Positions 50,612 to 58,857 of a stretch of DNA of 64,000 bases are shown in pieces. The DNA lies in NCBI RefSeq assembly GCF_034653355.1, contig NZ_JAYEER010000002.1, positions 496,001 to 560,000 on the forward strand. The letters are read 5' to 3'. Below the pieces are notes generated by a model. The model was not told where the DNA came from. It made no database searches and saw only the letters and a program-made list of their open reading frames with translations. Each line of letters begins with the position of its first letter. Position 1 is the stretch's first letter. This DNA is from Nitrospirillum sp034653355. Its GTDB lineage: Bacteria; Pseudomonadota; Alphaproteobacteria; Azospirillales; Azospirillaceae. A program made the position numbers and the translations under genes.

Positions 50612-52288
50612 ATGGTTGACGGAACCGCGATCGAAGGCGGGGCAAAAGTTGTCGCCGTCCATATCGAATCCATTCAGGGTTTGGTCTGTTATGGATGGAT
50701 TGGGCTGGATGGCACCGCGTTTGCGGATAGCTATGCCTTGACCTTGCGCCGTGGTGACGAGGTCCTTGGCGAGGGGTGGGCGCGGGGGCGGCGCACCGAT
50801 GTCGAGCGCGCGCGCGGGTGTGGATGGGGATTGGCGTTCCAGGTGCCGCTGGACAGCCGTATCCTGGATTACCTCGATCAGCCCTTGGGCCTTGCCGTCG
50901 AGGGCGCTGGATCCATTCAGGTGGCCCTTACGCTTCCGCCGTTCGCCCTGGGGCATTTGAAGGCGGTGCGTGAGTTGGATTATTGGAATCCTGCCGCGGT
51001 CGCCCCCACCAAGCTGGGGATGCCGCGTAACGCCGAGGATGTCGCGAACCGGACCATACTCTACGTCATCCATGATGCGGAGGGGGGAGCCGTCGCCACC
51101 AGCCAGGATTTGGCCCTGATGGTCGCACGCCGGGCTCGCGTCTTCATGCTGCGCTGCGGCCGGACGCAGTGGCGGCTGGAAACGGCGGTCGTCGATGACG
51201 GTGATGACGGCATTGCCGTCTCCCGGTTGGACGAGGTCGAGACGATCGAGTTTGAGCGGCCCTGGGCCCAGCACATCCTGCCCGATGAGTCACGCGTGGC
51301 GGCCCTGCAACGGATTGTCCAGACCCTCCGACCGGATGTGGCTCATGTCCGGTCGGTTATTTATTTCTCGCCGGAATTGCTGGTGCATTTGCGCCCCTTC
51401 GTGCCGCGGCTGATCTTCTCGGCGCACGATTTTATCGCCCTTTGCCTCAACGGGTTCCTGTTTAATGGCGACAACAAGTTCTGCGGCGGTGACTGCGGTG
51501 GCGGGACCAAGCGGTGCTTGCCCGCGGACTTGGATGATTCCGCGCCCCCTTTGCGGGGGAAGTCGGTGTACCTTTGGCGCGCCCGTTGCCTCGCCGCACT
51601 GGATCACGTGGATGCCGTTGTGGTGACATCGCAGACCACGATCGACGTCTTCCAGTCCTATGTGTCAGCCGAAATCCTGGCCAAGTTCCATATCATTGAG
51701 CATGGCCGGAGTGCCGCCGACTGGCCCGACAAAGGGGCGGCCAGGCCGCCCACGCCGTTGGCGACCGAAGCGCCGTTCCGCATCGTGCTGGTCGGGGCTA
51801 TTAACGAGGCCAAAGGTGCCCTTTTGGTGCAGGACCTATCCAAGGCCGTGGCGGGTGGAGGGTTTGACGCGGAAATCCATGTCGTCGGGTATATGAGCCT
51901 GCTTATAAGCCAATCGCGCAGCGTGGTTTACGGCCCCTATTCACGGGGGCGTCTGCCCTCGATCCTGGACCGGATCGCGCCTACGGTGGGTTTGGTTCCG
52001 GTCCAGTGGCCGGAAACCTATTCCCATGTCGTTACCGAGCTGGCCATGTCGAACATTCCCATGATCGCCTCGAACTTCGGCGCGGTGGGGGAGCGGGTAC
52101 ATGCTCATAATTTGGGGTGGGTGCTGCCCGAGATGACGGTTGAGTCCATCATCGAACTGGTAAATCGCCTCAAGGCCAATCCCGGAGAACTGGAGGCACG
52201 CCAGCAGGCTGTTCGGCGTTATCGTTGTCGCTCTGAAGAGAGAATGGCTGAAGATTATATCGATCTATACAATCCTATGTCGAAGTGA
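50612..52288 (+). CDS. Glycosyltransferase family 4 protein with N-terminal beta-rich module
   Basis: 558 residues. The first ~110 residues (QGLVCYGWIGLDGTAFADSY ... GWGLAFQVPLDSRILDYL) resemble a 'GWI/GWAWD' module seen next to glycosyltransferases in related bacteria; its function is unknown. The GT-B part has SAHDFIALCLNGFLFNGDNK with the Cys-rich FCGGDCGGGTKRC, VVVTSQTTIDVFQSYV, FRIVLVGAINEAKGALLVQD, and GLVPVQWPETYSHVVTELAM. It parallels the GT4 half just upstream (same H-D / Cys / WPETYS order), so the two are related. ATG 50612 preferred to TTG 50609. Confidence 0.8.
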   Translation: MVDGTAIEGGAKVVAVHIESIQGLVCYGWIGLDGTAFADSYALTLRRGDEVLGEGWARGRRTDVERARGCGWGLAFQVPLDSRILDYLDQPLGLAVEGAGSIQVALTLPPFALGHLKAVRELDYWNPAAVAPTKLGMPRNAEDVANRTILYVIHDAEGGAVATSQDLALMVARRARVFMLRCGRTQWRLETAVVDDGDDGIAVSRLDEVETIEFERPWAQHILPDESRVAALQRIVQTLRPDVAHVRSVIYFSPELLVHLRPFVPRLIFSAHDFIALCLNGFLFNGDNKFCGGDCGGGTKRCLPADLDDSAPPLRGKSVYLWRARCLAALDHVDAVVVTSQTTIDVFQSYVSAEILAKFHIIEHGRSAADWPDKGAARPPTPLATEAPFRIVLVGAINEAKGALLVQDLSKAVAGGGFDAEIHVVGYMSLLISQSRSVVYGPYSRGRLPSILDRIAPTVGLVPVQWPETYSHVVTELAMSNIPMIASNFGAVGERVHAHNLGWVLPEMTVESIIELVNRLKANPGELEARQQAVRRYRCRSEERMAEDYIDLYNPMSK

Positions 52289-52827
52289 CCGGCCGGGGCG
52301 CCGCAGCCTAACCGACTCTAACAGAATGCCAGGTGGCTTGATCGAGTTTCCCGGTGTCGTTCAGACCGGCAGCAGTTGACGCTATGGGCCGTGGGGGCTT
52401 ACTGATTTATCCGACTCAGGAGCTTGGAACCTTGGTGTCAGTTAGCGAAGGGCAGAATTTTCTGTCGGGGGCGAGGAGGTTTAGCTTGAGATAAGGCAGT
52501 TGATCGAATATTACAATACATATTAATTCTACATAAGGTGGGCAGATCGCTAGATATGTTCTGAATTTATTACCGTTAAGTTGCCCTTCTGTGTCTAGGA
52601 GGCCCAAAAGGGCGACTTTGTGAGTATAAAACGCCAAAGTCAATTCGAGGTTCATATTATTAAATTGGGCATTTCTTAAAAGTGAAAGAAATATAAAGTC
52701 AGTATATTATAGATTTTGCACTGAAGTAAAGGGTTTGAGCGGGCAACAACTCATGGTGGAATTAAATAATTTTGGGTTTATTTTTTCAATTTGCCCAGGA
52801 AAACTGGGTTAGTCTGATGGAGCTATT
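52289..52827. other. AT-rich intergenic region before rfbF
   Basis: 539 bp with no supported gene. Composition is far more AT-rich than the genome average, especially 52640-52800. A minus-strand frame at 52416-52655 (79 codons) shows no domain or ribosome-binding site. A TATTAT at about 52704-52709 could be a -10 element for rfbF. No repeats or IS ends were recognised. Confidence 0.4.
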
Positions 52828-53604
52828 ATGTCTATACCGGTTGTGTTGTTGGCGGGTGGCCTGGGGACGCGACTGCGCGAAGAGACGGAGGCGAAGCCGA
52901 AGCCGATGGTAGAAGTTGGCGGGTATCCAATTCTGTGGCACATAATGAAGACTTATGCCCATTACGGATATGATGAATTCGTCGTGTGTCTCGGTTATAA
53001 AGGCCATGTGATCAAGGAATTTTTCCTAGATTACAAGGCGCGTCAAGGGGGCATGTCCATTGACCTTGCTTCGGGCGTCGTTGAGATGCACGGTAATGAG
53101 GCCGGCGAAAACTGGACTGTGCATCTTTTAGAGACGGGTCAAGATACCATGACAGGTGGGCGTATCAAGCGCGCGGCGAATTTCCTGGGGCGTCGCCGTT
53201 TCATGGCGACCTATGGCGATGGGGTGGCCAATATCGACGTCAATGCTCTGGTCAAATTCCACGAAAAACACGGTCAAAAGGCGACCCTGTCAGCCGTCCG
53301 GCCGCCCGCTCGCTTCGGTGGTCTGACCATAAAAGGCGACAAGATTGCTACCTTCAATGAAAAGCCCTTACTGGGCGAAGGCTGGATCAACGGCGGGTAC
53401 ATGGTTTTCGAGCCCGAAGTCGCCGATTACATCGAAAACGATGTAACAGTTCTAGAGCGGGCGCCGCTTGAGCGTCTGGCCAATGAAGGCGAACTTATGG
53501 CCTACCGTCACGACAAGTTCTGGCAATGCATGGATACAGTCCGTGACCTTACGTTCCTTAGGGAGCAATGGGATAGCGGCTCCGCTAACTGGAAAGTGTG
53601 GTAA
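52828..53604 (+). CDS. rfbF: Glucose-1-phosphate cytidylyltransferase
   Basis: 258 residues, the RfbF/DdhA length. Makes CDP-glucose from CTP and glucose-1-phosphate. Signature: VVLLAGGLGTRLREETEAKP KPMVEVGGYPILWHIMK, FMATYGDGVANIDVNALVKF, and INGGYMVFEPEVADYI. First gene of a CDP-sugar cluster, with rfbG starting 5 bp downstream. Codon use and GC content are lower than in the flanking housekeeping genes, consistent with horizontal acquisition. Confidence 0.95.
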   Translation: MSIPVVLLAGGLGTRLREETEAKPKPMVEVGGYPILWHIMKTYAHYGYDEFVVCLGYKGHVIKEFFLDYKARQGGMSIDLASGVVEMHGNEAGENWTVHLLETGQDTMTGGRIKRAANFLGRRRFMATYGDGVANIDVNALVKFHEKHGQKATLSAVRPPARFGGLTIKGDKIATFNEKPLLGEGWINGGYMVFEPEVADYIENDVTVLERAPLERLANEGELMAYRHDKFWQCMDTVRDLTFLREQWDSGSANWKVW

Positions 53605-53609
53605 TTCTG

Positions 53610-54713
53610 ATGATGTTTGCTGGAGCATATCAGGGAAAACGTGTTCTGGTGACAGGACATACCGGCTTCAAGGGAAGCTGGATGACTTCGTGGCTGGTCC
53701 GTATGGGCGCCGAGGTTTGTGGTTATTCTGACGGTGTCCCCACCAAGCCGTCCCTCTTCGAAGATGCATGTCTGGCCTCGCTCATTCGTCACGAAATTGG
53801 AGACGTGCGGGATGCCGAAAGAGTCCGGCAACTTATTTTGGACTTCCGCCCGGACTTTGTTTTTCACCTGGCGGCCCAGGCCATTGTTTCGAACTCTTAT
53901 TCCGATCCGTTACATACAATCGGCGTCAACGTGATGGGGACAGCTTGTGTGCTGAACTCGCTCCGGGAGGTCACTTGGCCCTGCGTTGCGGTTATAATCA
54001 CTAGCGATAAGGCATATTTCAACGTTGAATGGCTCTGGGGTTACAGGGAAAACGACCGTCTTGGGGGTAAGGATGTTTATAGTGCCTCCAAGGGCGCGGC
54101 AGAAGTGATTTTCTCGTCTTACTGGTATTCTTACTTCTCGAAGACAGAATGCCCGGTACGACTGGCGACTGCGAGGGCGGGCAATGTCATCGGCGGCGGC
54201 GACTGGGCTCCGGACCGCATCGTGGCGGACTGTGTCCGAGCCTGGAAAGCCAAGCAGTCCGTGCAAATTCGTAGCCCACGCGCAACGCGGCCATGGCAGC
54301 ATGTGCTCGAACCCCTGAGCGGCTATCTGCAACTTGGGGCGCGCTTAGTTGCGGACGATAGATTCAACGGTGAGAGTTATAATTTCGGCCCCAAGGCCGA
54401 GCAAAATGCGACTGTGGTCGAACTTCTATCGGATCTCGCGGGCATCTGGGGCTTTGAGAGTTCGGATGATGCTTATGTCGTCACCAACGATATCCCATTC
54501 CATGAGGCGGGTCTTCTAAAGCTCAATATCGACAAGGCGATGGCTGAGTTGAAGTGGATGCCCACCCTGAACTACGAAGAATGTGTCGACTTTACCGGTT
54601 CATGGTATCGTGACGTTGTTAAGAATGGCGGTAGCGCGTCGGAAATTACGGCACGGGACATTGCTTTCTATGAGAATAAAGCTGGAGAACGCGGCTGTGT
54701 CTGGGCAAAGTGA
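53610..54713 (+). CDS. rfbG: CDP-glucose 4,6-dehydratase
   Basis: 367 residues from ATG 53610 (GTG 53598 is possible, inside the end of rfbF). An extended SDR forming CDP-4-keto-6-deoxyglucose. Cofactor loop VTGHTGFKGSWM, DVRDAERVRQLI, VFHLAAQAIVSNSYSDP, catalytic Ser/Thr in IITSDKAYFN, and YSASKGAAEVIFSSY in place of YxxxK (here VYSASK). AGNVIGGGDWAPDRIVADC is characteristic of RfbG. Its end overlaps the next gene by 44 bp. Confidence 0.93.
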   Translation: MMFAGAYQGKRVLVTGHTGFKGSWMTSWLVRMGAEVCGYSDGVPTKPSLFEDACLASLIRHEIGDVRDAERVRQLILDFRPDFVFHLAAQAIVSNSYSDPLHTIGVNVMGTACVLNSLREVTWPCVAVIITSDKAYFNVEWLWGYRENDRLGGKDVYSASKGAAEVIFSSYWYSYFSKTECPVRLATARAGNVIGGGDWAPDRIVADCVRAWKAKQSVQIRSPRATRPWQHVLEPLSGYLQLGARLVADDRFNGESYNFGPKAEQNATVVELLSDLAGIWGFESSDDAYVVTNDIPFHEAGLLKLNIDKAMAELKWMPTLNYEECVDFTGSWYRDVVKNGGSASEITARDIAFYENKAGERGCVWAK

Positions 54714-55140
54714 TACTGGTCTGAGCGCGATTTATCGCCCGCTGAAACGTATCCCAGTCACAACGGGAGATGTTTTGCATGGATTAAAAGCAAGTTCTGA
54801 TGAGTATTTTGGATTCGGAGAAGCATATTTTTCTTGTGTTCTAGAAAAGGCCATAAAAGGCTGGAAGAAACATATGGAAATGACGCTTAACCTTATCGTA
54901 ATAAAGGGAGAGGTTCGCTTTTTGGTTCACAATGAAACCGAAGGAACTTATTCCATCTTCCAGATGACCCCGGATCGTGGTGATAGTTACGGGCGGCTGA
55001 CGGTGCCGCCTGGCCTATGGGTCGCTTTTGGCGGTGTGGCTCCAGGCGAAAGTATTTTATTAAATATAGCCAGTATGGAACACGATCCGGCTGAGGCAGT
55101 TACAGTTCCGTTAGACGCGTTTACATGGTCGTGGATGTAA
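54670..55140 (+). CDS. dTDP-4-dehydrorhamnose 3,5-epimerase-like cupin protein
   Basis: About 156 residues from ATG 54670, inside the end of rfbG. AIYRPLKRIPVTTGDVLHGLK, EAYFSCVLEKAIKGWKKHME, TLNLIVIKGEVRFLVHNE, YGRLTVPPGLWVAFGGVAPG resemble RmlC-like epimerases (KxWKxH, GxxxFxV, PxGxWxxF), a cupin fold. In this context it probably epimerises CDP-4-keto-6-deoxyglucose at C3 and/or C5. The classical catalytic His of RmlC cannot be placed with confidence, so a role as a simple sugar-binding cupin is also possible. Confidence 0.7.
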   Translation: MRIKLENAAVSGQSDTGLSAIYRPLKRIPVTTGDVLHGLKASSDEYFGFGEAYFSCVLEKAIKGWKKHMEMTLNLIVIKGEVRFLVHNETEGTYSIFQMTPDRGDSYGRLTVPPGLWVAFGGVAPGESILLNIASMEHDPAEAVTVPLDAFTWSWM

Positions 55141-55181
55141 TATTAGCTTATCACCGGGTGCGATCATAACGGATGCACAGC

Positions 55182-56123
55182 ATGAAGATTATGATTACCG
55201 GCGCAACGGGATATGTGGGTGGTAGGCTGACGCAATATTTTGCGAGGCAGGGGCATTCGGTTATTGGCACAACCCGAAGTTTACGTAACGTGCCGCTTGG
55301 CTGGCCGGAAGGCGCTAAGCTGGTCAGGTTGGATAGCCTAGCCCTCACAAAAAAGGATGCCCTCCTTTTGGAGGGGGTCGACGCCATTATCCATCTCGCA
55401 GCGGCGAACGAGGTGCGCAGCCGCGAAGATCCGGAAGCAGCGATGCTAGAGACGTGTGGTGGAACCCGGCGATTGCTTGAATTGGCAATTGCAGAGGGCG
55501 TTGGTACCTTTGCATTCATGTCGACGATTCATGTCTATGGATCGCCTTTACGAGGGCGATACGATGAAACCGCCATAACGCGGGCCGCGTATCCCTACTC
55601 AATCAGCCATAAGGCTGCCGAGGACTACGTTTTTGCTGTCCATGACGCCGGTAAAATAAGAGGCTTGTCCGTTCGCCTTTCAAATGCGATCGGTGCGCCA
55701 GCTTGGAAGGGTATCGATCGGTGGACTCTGGTCGGAAACGATCTCGCGCGTCAGGTTGTGTCCAGTGGGAAGATGAACATAAGATCTCCCAATCAATGGC
55801 GGGACTTTGTGCCCATGAAGGATGTCTGTCAGGCTATGGCATTGCTCTTGGAGGGTGATGGCGATCTTAGTGATGGCATATTTAATCTTGGGGGCGACTT
55901 GGCATTAACGATTATGGATATAGCCATGCTGATGCAAAATGCGGCAAAGACTGTGTTGGGCATGGATGTCGAGATAACTAGCCAGGAAGTGGTCGCTAGA
56001 TCTGTTCAGTGTCCGTACACAATTAATGTTGAACGACTTAGAAGGTTTGGCTTCGCTCCCTCTGGACATGTGGGTCTGAGGGAAGAATTGAACCGCACCC
56101 TTGAGCTTCTCAAGGAGGCGTAG
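55182..56123 (+). CDS. NAD-dependent epimerase/dehydratase (nucleotide-sugar reductase)
   Basis: 313 residues from ATG 55182 (55173 possible). Extended SDR: ITGATGYVGGRLTQYFARQG, IHLAAANEVRSREDPEA, catalytic Ser-Thr in AFMSTIHVYGSP, YxxxK as YPYSISHKAAEDYVF, and LSNAIGAPAWKG. Likely the 4-keto reductase that completes the CDP-6-deoxysugar, or a 4-epimerase. Downstream gene starts 9 bp away. Confidence 0.8.
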   Translation: MKIMITGATGYVGGRLTQYFARQGHSVIGTTRSLRNVPLGWPEGAKLVRLDSLALTKKDALLLEGVDAIIHLAAANEVRSREDPEAAMLETCGGTRRLLELAIAEGVGTFAFMSTIHVYGSPLRGRYDETAITRAAYPYSISHKAAEDYVFAVHDAGKIRGLSVRLSNAIGAPAWKGIDRWTLVGNDLARQVVSSGKMNIRSPNQWRDFVPMKDVCQAMALLLEGDGDLSDGIFNLGGDLALTIMDIAMLMQNAAKTVLGMDVEITSQEVVARSVQCPYTINVERLRRFGFAPSGHVGLREELNRTLELLKEA

Positions 56124-56132
56124 GAGGTAATC

Positions 56133-57407
56133 TTGCCAGAAACGATAATTATCGGTGCCGGCATCGCCGGCCTTGCAGCTGCTTATCAAGCCAAATTGCA
56201 GTCTAGGAGTGCCGAAATATATGAATCAAGGGATCGGGCGGGTGGCCTTCTCGACAATATTCTAATTGATGGCTTCTGCTTTGATACTGCGGTGCATCTT
56301 TCGTTTGCATCCGAGTTTGCTGTTCGCGAGGTTTTTGACAGGACGCCCCACATTACGCATATCCCGGTTTCGCTCAATTGGGACAATGGCTACTGGTTGA
56401 AGCATCCCGCACAGACCAATATGCACCCTCTTCCAGCCGAAGAAAAAGTTAATCTTATCAAAGGGCTGATAAATGCAGAAAGCGGAAACATCTGCAATTA
56501 TCAGGATTGGCTCGTCCAGCAGTATGGGTATGAGATTGCTGAACGCTGGCCTCTGAAATACACAAGGAAGTACTGGACCATCGAAGCTGCCCGATTGGGA
56601 ACAGCTTGGGTTGGTCAGAGAATGCGTAAGGCGGATATCAGCGAGGTCCTTATGGGCGCATTCGATTCCAAAACGCCTAATCAATACTATGTTAAGGAAA
56701 TGCGCTATCCTGAACGGGGCGGATATAAGGCTTTTATACAACATCTTATTGATGAAGCAAATATTCATTACAATCTGAAGGCGATCTGCGTGAATTTCGC
56801 GGAAAAAAAGGTAACGTTCTCGGGTGGCTTGGAAGTAGCTTATGAACGGCTGATTTCCACCATGCCGTTGCCCGAGTTGATTTCAATAGCGAAGGATGTG
56901 CCTGACGACATCAAGCAAAAAGCGGATTCGCTATATGCAACAGAGATTGATCTGATTTCCGTAGGTTTTAGAATTCCTAACGTATCGCCCGCGCTTTGGT
57001 TCTACATTTATGATGAGGACATCCTGGCGTCGCGAGCCTACTCCCCGAACCGTAAGTCGCCAGCGAACGTGCCGGAAGGCTGCAGCGCTCTCCAATTCGA
57101 AATTTACTGGTCCCGTGAAAAGCCCCGCAATCTATCTATTGAAGAGATCAAGCAAAATACCTTGCAAGCTATTATCAAGATGGGGCTTGCGCATTCAGAA
57201 GATATCATGTTTATGCATCATACTTACGTTCCATATGCCAATGTCGTGTTTGACCTTGGGATGGAAGAGCGTCGAGATGTGGTAAGGTCCTGGGTTGAGA
57301 GGCAGGGTGTCTCGCTAGCTGGCCGATTCGGAGAATGGGAATATCTCTGGAGCAATCAGTCGATGATGAGCGGCCTGAACGCGTATATAAGAGCATGGTC
57401 AGCTTGA
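56133..57407 (+). CDS. FAD-dependent amine-oxidase / UDP-galactopyranose-mutase-like protein
   Basis: 424 residues from a TTG at 56133 with an ideal ribosome-binding site (AGGAGGTAATC). The N-terminal FAD motif is IIIGAGIAGLAAAYQAK ... EIYESRDRAGG, followed by FDTAVHLSFASE. YERLISTMPLPELI in the middle and GLNAYIRAWSA at the end are typical of the protoporphyrinogen-oxidase/UGM-like group. In a nucleotide-sugar cluster it may be a pyranose-furanose mutase for the CDP-sugar or an oxidoreductase; neither can be decided from sequence. Confidence 0.75.
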   Translation: MPETIIIGAGIAGLAAAYQAKLQSRSAEIYESRDRAGGLLDNILIDGFCFDTAVHLSFASEFAVREVFDRTPHITHIPVSLNWDNGYWLKHPAQTNMHPLPAEEKVNLIKGLINAESGNICNYQDWLVQQYGYEIAERWPLKYTRKYWTIEAARLGTAWVGQRMRKADISEVLMGAFDSKTPNQYYVKEMRYPERGGYKAFIQHLIDEANIHYNLKAICVNFAEKKVTFSGGLEVAYERLISTMPLPELISIAKDVPDDIKQKADSLYATEIDLISVGFRIPNVSPALWFYIYDEDILASRAYSPNRKSPANVPEGCSALQFEIYWSREKPRNLSIEEIKQNTLQAIIKMGLAHSEDIMFMHHTYVPYANVVFDLGMEERRDVVRSWVERQGVSLAGRFGEWEYLWSNQSMMSGLNAYIRAWSA

Positions 57408-57458
57408 TTGGATATCGCATCAGCTCCGTAGAGTGTCCTTAGAGGAAGATGATTTGTC

Positions 57459-58295
57459 ATGAATATCCTATGTGTCCTGGCTCAAAAGAATGAGGCTGCA
57501 TGTCTCGATCCATGGGTGCGTTATCATGCTTACATGGTCGGCATGGAGAATCTGCACATCATCGACAACGCGTCGGATGATCCGATGGTGATTGAGAAGC
57601 TGAAATTCTATGAGCAAGCAGGGATTGGCATAACCCGTATTCCACCAGGGACGGATTTCAGTCTGAGGGGTAATTACACGTCAGAGCTCATTAACGAAAT
57701 TGAGTCTACGCGTAATTTCGATTTCGTATTTCCGATGGACTGCGATGAATTTCTGGCCGTATTTACGGCTGATGGTCGGCCTTCTTGTCGGCGGGAAGAT
57801 ATTCACAATTATCTGGCGCGCCTGAAGTCGCGAGAAGGCATTTACGAGATGCCGGGCTGTTTTGAAAATATTAACGCCGTCCCTGGCGTTTTCAGGTGGC
57901 GAAGTGATGGGCAATATACCAAAGTTTATTTCAGTGGTCATCAGTGTGTGCGTCTTGACATCGGCTATCATAATGGAGTCGCCCGCAATGGACTGCCGCG
58001 GATAAAGGGAGATATTTTTTATGTACATTATCAGGTAAAGCCTTATAGCATGTTTCGGAAGCTGGGCCGTCAGAAGCTGGAGCCTTTTGTCAATCCCGAT
58101 GATCGCGAAGCTTTGCAGCGCCTAAAGGATAGCAGAGGTATTAATTTCCATGTCGCATCAATGTATTTACTCACCGAGGAAGAATACAATAATACGCTTC
58201 AATGGCAGCGCGTCAAAGAAAATGAGCGGATGTTTGTAGAATTTAACAATTTGCTCAAAGTTCTTGGTTTGAATCCTAATATCTTTGATGTCTAA
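57459..58295 (+). CDS. Glycosyltransferase family 2-like / GT92-like protein
   Basis: 278 residues. MNILCVLAQKNEAACLDPWV RYHAYMVGMENLHIIDNASDD is the Glyco_tranf_2_4 N-terminus, FPMDCDEFLAVF the DXD-like metal-binding site, and GIYEMPGCFENINAVPG, HYQVKPYSMFRKLGRQKL the acceptor-side region. Probably transfers the sugar made by the preceding genes to the surface glycan. Last gene of the island, followed by IS remnants. Confidence 0.8.
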   Translation: MNILCVLAQKNEAACLDPWVRYHAYMVGMENLHIIDNASDDPMVIEKLKFYEQAGIGITRIPPGTDFSLRGNYTSELINEIESTRNFDFVFPMDCDEFLAVFTADGRPSCRREDIHNYLARLKSREGIYEMPGCFENINAVPGVFRWRSDGQYTKVYFSGHQCVRLDIGYHNGVARNGLPRIKGDIFYVHYQVKPYSMFRKLGRQKLEPFVNPDDREALQRLKDSRGINFHVASMYLLTEEEYNNTLQWQRVKENERMFVEFNNLLKVLGLNPNIFDV

Positions 58296-58529
58296 CCGGT
58301 GCGGACCCAAGCAGTGATTCTGACTGAAAACGTACTGGCGAGTTCGATTGAGAACACCAGCATACGATATAGATCCCGCTAATCCCAGCGAGATAGAGGA
58401 AGCTGACGCTGTCTGTACGGAGATGGTTATCCCCTGACAGTCGCCCCCTCTGGTGAGGTTATCAGGCGGCGGGTTTGAGGGTAAGCATGCGGCGTGGGCC
58501 GCAGGATGCTAACGGCCTCGTCGCCTGGG
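58296..58529. other. Non-coding stretch at the island edge
   Basis: No intact gene. On the minus strand a short frame ending at about 58463 (..RMLTLKPAA stop) may be the last codons of a degraded transposase, but the family was not recognised. GGTTATC occurs at about 58425 and 58457, possibly part of old element ends. Confidence 0.3.
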
Positions 58530-58656
58530 CCTTAGAGCGTTCTGCTTGAAACCGGAATCGATGGATTCCCTTTGAAGGCTGGATGTGATTCATCTTTATC
58601 GGAGGTGGATCATGGGCAAGCCGTATTCAGAAGACCTTCGGGAACGTGTTGAGGCG
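58530..58656 (+). mobile_element. IS630-family left-end remnant
   Basis: Starts with GAGCGTTCTGCTTGAAACCGG-like end sequence; ATG 58612 opens MGKPYSEDLRERV, the N-terminus of IS630-type transposases, after GGAGGTGG. Similarity stops after 15 codons (about 58656), where unrelated sequence begins, so only about 120 bp of the element survive. Confidence 0.6.
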
Positions 58657-58737
58657 TACCCCTCCGCCGAGGGCCGCCTCCCATCTGTGATGCTGTTCGC
58701 TGATGCTGGAAGGAGAACTGGCGTGTGAGGGTGGGAA

Positions 58738-58835
58738 GTGTCCACGACCGGGATAATGGACACGATGGGCGGCAAGCGCCGGCGTCGGAGTTGGAGTGAG
58801 GCGCTGAAGCGTGAGATCGTGGCGGCAATGCGCGC
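58738..58835 (+). mobile_element. IS66-family TnpA remnant
   Basis: From ATG 58756: MDTMGGKRRRRSWSEALKRE, then IVAAM, the N-terminus of IS66-type TnpA (RRSWSEALKREIVA). It is cut off after about 25 codons and runs into the stop region of the gene at 58858-59343. GTGTCC (58738-58743) and GGACAC (58758-58763) form an inverted repeat around its start. Confidence 0.55.
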
Positions 58836-58857
58836 ACGCTCCGATAACAGGCGCGGT

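Noticed and set aside
49361..51274. 637-codon minus-strand frame opposite the glycosyltransferases
   Set aside because: No domain, Gln/Arg/Asp-rich composition, and the plus-strand GT4 domains are clear.
52416..52655. 79-codon minus-strand frame in the AT-rich gap
   Set aside because: No ribosome-binding site or domain; frames of this length are expected by chance in such a gap.
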